Source of the DNA: an uncultured Prevotellaceae bacterium
GTDB taxonomy: Bacteria > Bacteroidota > Bacteroidia > Bacteroidales > Bacteroidaceae
Assembly (NCBI GenBank): GCA_945827465.1
Contig: CALZOH010000085.1
Span: 1-12,418 of the forward strand
Reading direction: 5' to 3'
Length of the DNA: 12,418 bases
Made by a program: the position numbers and the translations under genes. Position 1 is the first letter of the stretch. Each line of letters starts with the position of its first letter. Below the pieces are notes generated by a model that was not told the DNA's origin, did no database searches, and worked only from the letters and a program-made list of their open reading frames with translations. Of this stretch, positions 8,478 through 12,418 are shown piece after piece.

Positions 8478-9307
8478 AACAACTCCATCCTAAATATCTC
8501 TTGACAGTTGTCACGACTGTTACAATGCTTTTTGCCGGCTGTAAGTCGAGCAGCCGTTTAGATAAGGGACCGAATGCACCGGCGATGGCCTATGCCGAAA
8601 AGGTGCTCGACAACCGCCAGACGGCTCAAGCCGTCACTGCCAAGATGCGCATCAGCATCAAAGCCGGCGAAAAGGACATCTCGCTCAGCGGCAATTTGAA
8701 GATGATGCGCAATGACGTCATCCAACTTTCGCTCTCCTTACTGGGAATTGAAGTGGGACGCATGGAATTTACGCGTGAGGAAGTGCTCATTGTCGACCGC
8801 TATCACAAGCAATACACCCGAGTGCCCTACCAGCAAATTGACTTCCTGCAGTCGGCCCAACTCGATTTCAACGCGCTGCAGTCGATATTCTGGAATGAAA
8901 TCTTCGTGCCGGGCAAGCCTGATGTCAGCCAAGCCTTGGGTGACTTCCGCCTTTCTGAAAGCGGCGACCATACGCTGCTCATCCTCAGCACGGCTCCCAA
9001 GTTGGATTACTCCTTCCTGACCGTTACCAGCAGCGGACAACTGAGCCGTACCTCCGTGCGCCCCAAGGAACTCAACAATTCCGATAACTTGGAATGCCGT
9101 TACAGCAACTTCACCAAACTGGGCGGAAAGAATTTTCCGCAATCCATCCGCTTGCAGTTCAAGGGCGACAAGGCGGTCTATACGCTCGACATGGCCCTGA
9201 GCAGTCTCAACAACAATACGGGATGGGAAACGCGCACCGAGCTTTCGTCCAAATATACTCCCATGAAGGCCGACAACATTCTGGATAAAATTCTAAAAGG
9301 ATTCTGA
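8474..9307 (+). CDS. DUF4292 family lipoprotein (LolA/LolB-like fold suspected)
   Basis: A 277-residue lipoprotein of the Bacteroidota family DUF4292. Residues 1-22 are a signal peptide ending LFAGC, with Cys23 as the lipidated residue. The next residues (KSSSRL) lack the acidic cluster of Bacteroidota surface-export signals, so it probably faces the periplasm, most likely on the outer membrane. The body (about 55-260) is rich in beta strands with the family pattern: a strand with KMRISIKAGEKDISLSGNLK, a helix-like LSLLGIEVGRMEFT, a strand EEVLIVDRYHKQYTRVPY, then a QLDFNALQSIFWNE segment. From memory this family belongs with the LolA/LolB lipoprotein-carrier fold, which would fit a role in moving or inserting lipoproteins; that role is inference. 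It is translationally coupled to the TPR gene upstream and sits 20 bases ahead of the EnvC-like gene. The family call is fairly sure, the function is not established. Confidence 0.85.
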   Translation: MKQLHPKYLLTVVTTVTMLFAGCKSSSRLDKGPNAPAMAYAEKVLDNRQTAQAVTAKMRISIKAGEKDISLSGNLKMMRNDVIQLSLSLLGIEVGRMEFTREEVLIVDRYHKQYTRVPYQQIDFLQSAQLDFNALQSIFWNEIFVPGKPDVSQALGDFRLSESGDHTLLILSTAPKLDYSFLTVTSSGQLSRTSVRPKELNNSDNLECRYSNFTKLGGKNFPQSIRLQFKGDKAVYTLDMALSSLNNNTGWETRTELSSKYTPMKADNILDKILKGF

Positions 9308-9327
9308 TACCATTGAAACAAGCAGGC

Positions 9328-10647
9328 ATGAAGCACCGTTTCTTACTGTTCACGATCTTATTGCTCGTCACCGCCGTGACGCTTCCGGCTCAGACCAACA
9401 CCAAGATACGCCAGCTGCGCAACCAGCGCGAACAGCTGCAGAAGAAGATGAAGAAAGACGAGCAACAACTGCGCACTACCAGCCGCACGGTTGAAAAGAA
9501 ATTGGCCAACCTGGCTGTTATCAATGCACAAATCGACAAGCAGGAGAAGACCATCCGCGATACCCAGGCTCAAATCGACTCGCTGCAACGCCACATTAAC
9601 CGCCTTAACTCCGAACTCCGGAAACTGAAGCGCCAACTGGCCGAAAAAAAACAGAACTATAAGCGGTCGATGATTTATCTTTATAAGAATCACAAGTCGC
9701 AAAACAAACTGCTCTTCATTCTCTCAGCCGACAATTTCACCCAAATGTTCCGCCGCTATCAGTACGTTCGCGAATATGCCAAATATCAGCGCGTGCAAGG
9801 CATGCTCATCCAAAAGAAAGAAGAAGAGGTGAAAGAGGTGCAGCAACAACTGCTGCAGAGCAAAGCCGCACAGAGCCGCGCCCTCAACAAGCAAGAAGAG
9901 GCCAAGACTCAATTGGAAAGCAAGCAAACCGAGCAAAAGAAGGCCGTAAACCAACTGCAGAAGCAGCAAAAGCAGATTCAGAGCATCATTGCCAAAAACA
10001 AGAAGGAGATGGCCCAGCTCAACAGCAAGATTGACTACTACGTGCAAAAGGCCATTGAGGAAGAACGCAAGCGCCGTGAAGCCGAAGAGCGCAAACGGCG
10101 TGAGGCAGAACAGGCAGCAGCTTCCGGCAGCAGTAGTAAGAACCAGAAGAAGAGCGACAAGAACGAGAAGAGTTCCAAGTCGCAAAAGGCTGACCCCATG
10201 CCGGCTTACCGCGAAAGCAGCAAAGAATATAAACTGGCGCAGAACTTTGCCTCCAACAAGGGCCGCCTGCCTGTTCCCGTCACCGGTCCCTACATCATTT
10301 CGGCCCGCTACGGCAGTTATTCCATGAAAGGCCTCAGCGGTGTGCGCCTTGACAATAAGGGCATCAATATCACGACCAAGGGACCGGCTTCGGCCCGCAG
10401 CATTTTCGACGGCGAGGTGAGCATGATTTTCTCCTTCGGCGGATTGATGAATGTTCTGGTACGCCACGGCAGTTATATTTCAGTCTACTGCAACCTCTCT
10501 TCGGTCAGCGTTTCAAAAGGCCAACGTGTCTCAACGCGCCAAGCCATCGGTTCCATTGCACGCGACGGAGCGGGCAGTTATACCCTCCACTTCCAGCTGC
10601 GCAAGGAAACCACCATCCTCAATCCCGAAAGTTGGATTGCCAAATAA
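9328..10647 (+). CDS. EnvC-like murein hydrolase activator with degenerate M23/LytM domain
   Basis: An exported coiled-coil protein that probably activates a cell-wall amidase at division. Taking the ATG at 9328 gives 439 residues and a clean signal peptide (MKHRF, then LLFTILLLVTAVTLPA); a TTG at 9313 in frame would add five residues and is less likely. Long heptad-rich coiled coils run from about 25 to 235, followed by a Glu/Arg-rich helix (about 240-265) and a Ser/Lys-rich linker. The C-terminal LytM/M23 fold (about 312-439) keeps family patterns such as DGEVSMIF, VRHGSYISVYCNLS and HFQLR. However, the residues used for zinc and catalysis are mostly lost: Asn343 and Asn347 in NKGINI replace His and Asp, Asn389 replaces the His of YxHL, Thr419 replaces the first His of HxH; only His421 remains. 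Inactive LytM domains are the hallmark of EnvC/NlpD amidase activators. FtsE/FtsX, the EnvC partners in E. coli, are not in the window. Confidence 0.88.
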   Translation: MKHRFLLFTILLLVTAVTLPAQTNTKIRQLRNQREQLQKKMKKDEQQLRTTSRTVEKKLANLAVINAQIDKQEKTIRDTQAQIDSLQRHINRLNSELRKLKRQLAEKKQNYKRSMIYLYKNHKSQNKLLFILSADNFTQMFRRYQYVREYAKYQRVQGMLIQKKEEEVKEVQQQLLQSKAAQSRALNKQEEAKTQLESKQTEQKKAVNQLQKQQKQIQSIIAKNKKEMAQLNSKIDYYVQKAIEEERKRREAEERKRREAEQAAASGSSSKNQKKSDKNEKSSKSQKADPMPAYRESSKEYKLAQNFASNKGRLPVPVTGPYIISARYGSYSMKGLSGVRLDNKGINITTKGPASARSIFDGEVSMIFSFGGLMNVLVRHGSYISVYCNLSSVSVSKGQRVSTRQAIGSIARDGAGSYTLHFQLRKETTILNPESWIAK

Positions 10648-10677
10648 CCCCGTCACTCACCAACGGCTTTTATCTGC

Positions 10678-12081
10678 ATGAAACCTTCTGACATCCTTTC
10701 TGCCCCACCTGCTCGCCGTATGGACTGGCTGCGCCTCATTTCGTCGAAGCGCGCCGGCCGAAAGGTCGAGCACCACAATATGGAAGAGCATCGCACCGAA
10801 TTTCAACGCGATTACGACCGCCTGATTTTCTCTTCGCCCTTCCGCCGCCTGCAAAACAAGACCCAGGTGTTCCCGCTGCCCGGAAGCATTTTTGTTCACA
10901 ACCGCCTTACGCATAGTTTGGAGGTGTCGAGCGTTGGCCGTTCGTTGGGCAACGATGCCGCCCGCGAATTGCAGCGCATCCATCCCGAACTCATCGGAAG
11001 CGGTGTTGACATGATGGGTTCCATCGTTTCGTCGGCCTGCCTGGCCCACGACTTGGGCAATCCGCCCTTCGGCCACTCGGGCGAACGCGCCATTGCCAGC
11101 TTCTTTGCCGAAAGCAAGGGGCAACGCCTGCGCGAGCGCATCTTCAGCGAAAACCCACCCGAAAAGGCCGAATGGATTTGGAACGACATCATCCACTTCG
11201 ACGGTAACGCCAACGCCTTCCGCCTGCTTACCCATCAATACGAAGGGCGCCGACCGGGAGGATACATGATGACCTACAGCGTGCTTGCCTCCATCGTGAA
11301 GTATCCTTACACTTCCCTGCTTTCGGGAGGCAAACCCAAGTTCGGTTTCTTTGAAAGCGAAGCCGAAACCTTCAAGGCCGTGGCCGACGAATTGGGGCTC
11401 ATTTCCCTCCGGCCCGAAGCTCCGATGAGCGCCATGAGCTACGCTCGCTATCCGCTCACCTACTTTGTGGAAGCGGCCGACGACATCTGCTATGAGATTA
11501 TGGACATTGAAGATGCCCACAAGCTCCACATCATTTCGACCGACGACACCTACGACTTGCTGCTCGGATTCTTTGAACCGGACAAACGCGCCCTGCTCCG
11601 GAACAATTACCCCAACGTGACCGACCCCAACGAACGGGTGATGTATTATCGCTCGTACGTTATCAATCACATTGAGCAGGAGTGTGTCAAGGCCTTCATC
11701 CGTCATGAAGACGAAATCATGGAAGGCCGCTTCCAGGGTTCCCTGTTGGCTCACACCGACAGCACCTGCCGCGAAGCCTTCGGCCGATGCTCCGACTTTG
11801 CCCGTGCCAACATCTACAAGGCGCGCGAAGTGCTCGACGTAGAACTGGCCGGTTACCGCATCATCTACACCCTGCTCGACCTCTTCACCGATGCCATCCT
11901 GGAGCCCGAGGCAGCTTACAGCCGCCTGCTCATCGACCGTGTGCCCGGGCAATATCAAATTCGCCACCACACCTTGAGCGGTCGTATTCGCGGCATGCTT
12001 GATTATATCACGGGAATGACCGATGTGTACGCACTCGACCTTTATCGAAAAATCATCGGCATGAGTCTGCCCAACGTCTAA
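10678..12081 (+). CDS. dgt: dGTPase-family HD-domain triphosphohydrolase
   Basis: Hydrolyses dGTP (and in some relatives other dNTPs) to the deoxynucleoside and inorganic triphosphate; cytoplasmic and metal dependent. The dGTPase hallmarks are present: the N-terminal segment with RDYDRLIFSSPFRRLQNKTQV (in part, about 44-64), His79 in RLTHSLEVSS, the His124-Asp125 pair in CLAHDLGNPPFGHSGE, and the distal metal ligand Asp268 in VEAADDICYEI. The HD metal set His79, His124, Asp125, Asp268 is thus complete. At 467 residues it is in the normal range, somewhat shorter than E. coli Dgt. It has no signal peptide. It starts 30 bases after the EnvC-like gene and is the last of the five-gene run; with dut at the other end, two dNTP-removing enzymes bracket three envelope proteins. 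A palindrome array follows 69 bases after the stop. A dGTPase-like enzyme acting on other dNTPs is possible. Confidence 0.94.
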   Translation: MKPSDILSAPPARRMDWLRLISSKRAGRKVEHHNMEEHRTEFQRDYDRLIFSSPFRRLQNKTQVFPLPGSIFVHNRLTHSLEVSSVGRSLGNDAARELQRIHPELIGSGVDMMGSIVSSACLAHDLGNPPFGHSGERAIASFFAESKGQRLRERIFSENPPEKAEWIWNDIIHFDGNANAFRLLTHQYEGRRPGGYMMTYSVLASIVKYPYTSLLSGGKPKFGFFESEAETFKAVADELGLISLRPEAPMSAMSYARYPLTYFVEAADDICYEIMDIEDAHKLHIISTDDTYDLLLGFFEPDKRALLRNNYPNVTDPNERVMYYRSYVINHIEQECVKAFIRHEDEIMEGRFQGSLLAHTDSTCREAFGRCSDFARANIYKAREVLDVELAGYRIIYTLLDLFTDAILEPEAAYSRLLIDRVPGQYQIRHHTLSGRIRGMLDYITGMTDVYALDLYRKIIGMSLPNV

Positions 12082-12150
12082 TCAGGAAAATTCGCGTCCG
12101 GCGATAGGTTTCGGACCAAAAATCTGTTGATTTTCTAAAAAGCGACTTGC
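12082..12150. other. short intergenic stretch between dgt and the palindrome array
   Basis: This stretch contains only a weak inverted repeat, GTCCG at 12096-12100 and CGGAC at 12112-12116 with an 11-base loop, followed by CAAAAATC rather than a T-tract. It is a poor terminator on the + strand. No gene was found. Confidence 0.35.
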
Positions 12151-12374
12151 TTGCGGGAGTTCCCGCAAGCTCACTCTAACGTGCGGGACGTTTGCGGGAG
12201 TTCCCGCAAGCTCACTCTAACGTGCGGGGCGTTTGCGGGAGTTCCCGCAAGCTTCACGCAACCGTGCGGGGCATTTGCGGGAGTTCCCGCAAGCTCACTC
12301 CAACGTGCGGGGCGTTTGCGGGAGTTCCCGCAAGCTCACTCCAACGTGCGGGGCATTTGCGGGAGTTCCCGCAA
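12151..12374. repeat. tandem array of six identical 18-base palindromes, 41-42 base period
   Basis: The core TTGCGGGAGTTCCCGCAA (8-base arms around GT) occurs six times without a single change, at 12151, 12192, 12233, 12275, 12316 and 12357, each 18 bases long. The distances are 41, 41, 42, 41 and 41 bases, about four turns of the DNA helix. The five intervening segments (23, 23, 24, 23, 23 bases) are close copies of each other, built on GCTCACTCTAACGTGCGGGG plus CGT or CAT; the third is the most diverged and carries the extra base. Each segment contains another GTGCGGG, so every unit has two GCGGG runs and one CCCGC run. Because the spacers are near-identical this is a tandem repeat and not a CRISPR array. 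In RNA each core can form a 7-base-pair stem with an AGUU loop. The function is unknown: DNA-binding sites, an RNA hairpin string at the dgt 3' end, or a selfish repeat are all possible. Confidence 0.95.
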
Positions 12375-12418
12375 GCATGCCTCATTTTTGAAAATAATAG
12401 ATGGATGGGGGCAAAAGG
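12375..12418. other. AT-rich flank after the array
   Basis: After the last palindrome the repeat pattern stops abruptly. The sequence contains TCATTTTTG and AAAATAATAG, then runs off the window. The T-run at 12384-12388 lies about 10 bases beyond the last hairpin, too far for a standard intrinsic terminator. TTTG at 12386-12389 could be a -33 element for a gene outside the window, but no -7 box is seen. Confidence 0.3.

Noticed and set aside
8474..8542. Surface-exposed lipoprotein signal in the DUF4292 protein
   Set aside because: The residues after Cys23 are KSSSRL, without the acidic cluster of the Bacteroidota surface-export signal.
9724..10467. 247-codon Leu-rich open frame on the - strand, membrane-protein-like
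   Set aside because: The Leu/Ala/Phe richness is the reverse reading of the Gln/Lys/Glu-rich coiled-coil codons of the EnvC-like gene (CAG/AAG become CTG/CTT), so it is an artefact.
10657..11970. 437-codon open frame on the - strand opposite dgt
   Set aside because: It is the shadow of dgt: the strong C/G third-position bias removes stops from the opposite frame. Its translation is Val/Gly/His-rich with no recognisable domain, whereas the + strand has a complete dGTPase motif set.
12091..12120. Intrinsic terminator for dgt at the GTCCG/CGGAC inverted repeat
   Set aside because: The stem is only 5 bases with a long loop, and the following bases are A-rich rather than T-rich on the + strand.
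12151..12168. Resemblance of GGGAGTTCCC to a eukaryotic kappa-B site
   Set aside because: The window is bacterial; the match is a consequence of the palindromic GGGA/TCCC arms.
12151..12374. CRISPR array
   Set aside because: The segments between the palindromes are near-identical copies rather than unique spacers, the 18-base repeat is too short, and no cas gene is present.

Overview
The window looks like chromosomal DNA from the Bacteroidota, most likely the order Bacteroidales (Bacteroides/Prevotella-like). Four things support this: a DUF6261-type protein, a secreted GH2 enzyme with a C-terminal carbohydrate-binding module, the gene order dut / TPR protein / DUF4292 lipoprotein / EnvC-like protein / dGTPase, and a TAnnTTTG-type -7 promoter motif in place of an E. 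coli-type promoter. Shine-Dalgarno sequences are generally absent upstream of the starts, as is common in this phylum. Genus cannot be fixed by eye. All eight genes are on the + strand; no tRNA, rRNA, insertion sequence, phage gene or CRISPR array was seen.

Layout. (1) Bases 3-833 hold the 3' part of a DUF6261-like gene whose start lies left of the window. (2) Bases 940-4971 encode a very large exported GH2 beta-galactosidase-type enzyme with extra C-terminal domains, followed by a hairpin terminator. (3) Bases 5061-6116 encode an M20 amidohydrolase of the ArgE/DapE type, probably the N-acyl-ornithine deacetylase of arginine synthesis. (4) Bases 6221-12081 are a tight five-gene run, with gaps of 30 bases or less and one 4-base overlap: dut (dUTPase), an exported TPR protein, a DUF4292 lipoprotein, an EnvC-like coiled-coil protein with a degenerate LytM/M23 domain, and a dGTPase-family HD hydrolase. 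A perfect -7 promoter motif lies just before dut. (5) Bases 12082-12418 are non-coding and contain a tandem array of six identical 18-base palindromes spaced 41-42 bases apart.

How the genes may work together. The GH2 enzyme probably removes terminal galactose (or a related sugar) from a host or plant glycan; no SusC/SusD partner is visible. The five-gene run has two nucleotide-pool enzymes (dUTP and dGTP hydrolysis) on either side of three envelope proteins. Of these, the TPR and DUF4292 proteins may take part in outer-membrane assembly or lipoprotein handling, and the EnvC-like protein probably activates a peptidoglycan amidase rather than cutting peptidoglycan itself. These functional links are inferred from gene order and domains.

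I found no convincing undescribed multi-gene system. The most unexplained element is the palindrome array after the dGTPase gene. The next most interesting points are the loss of four of five catalytic/metal residues in the M23 domain and the uncharacterised TPR-DUF4292 pair.
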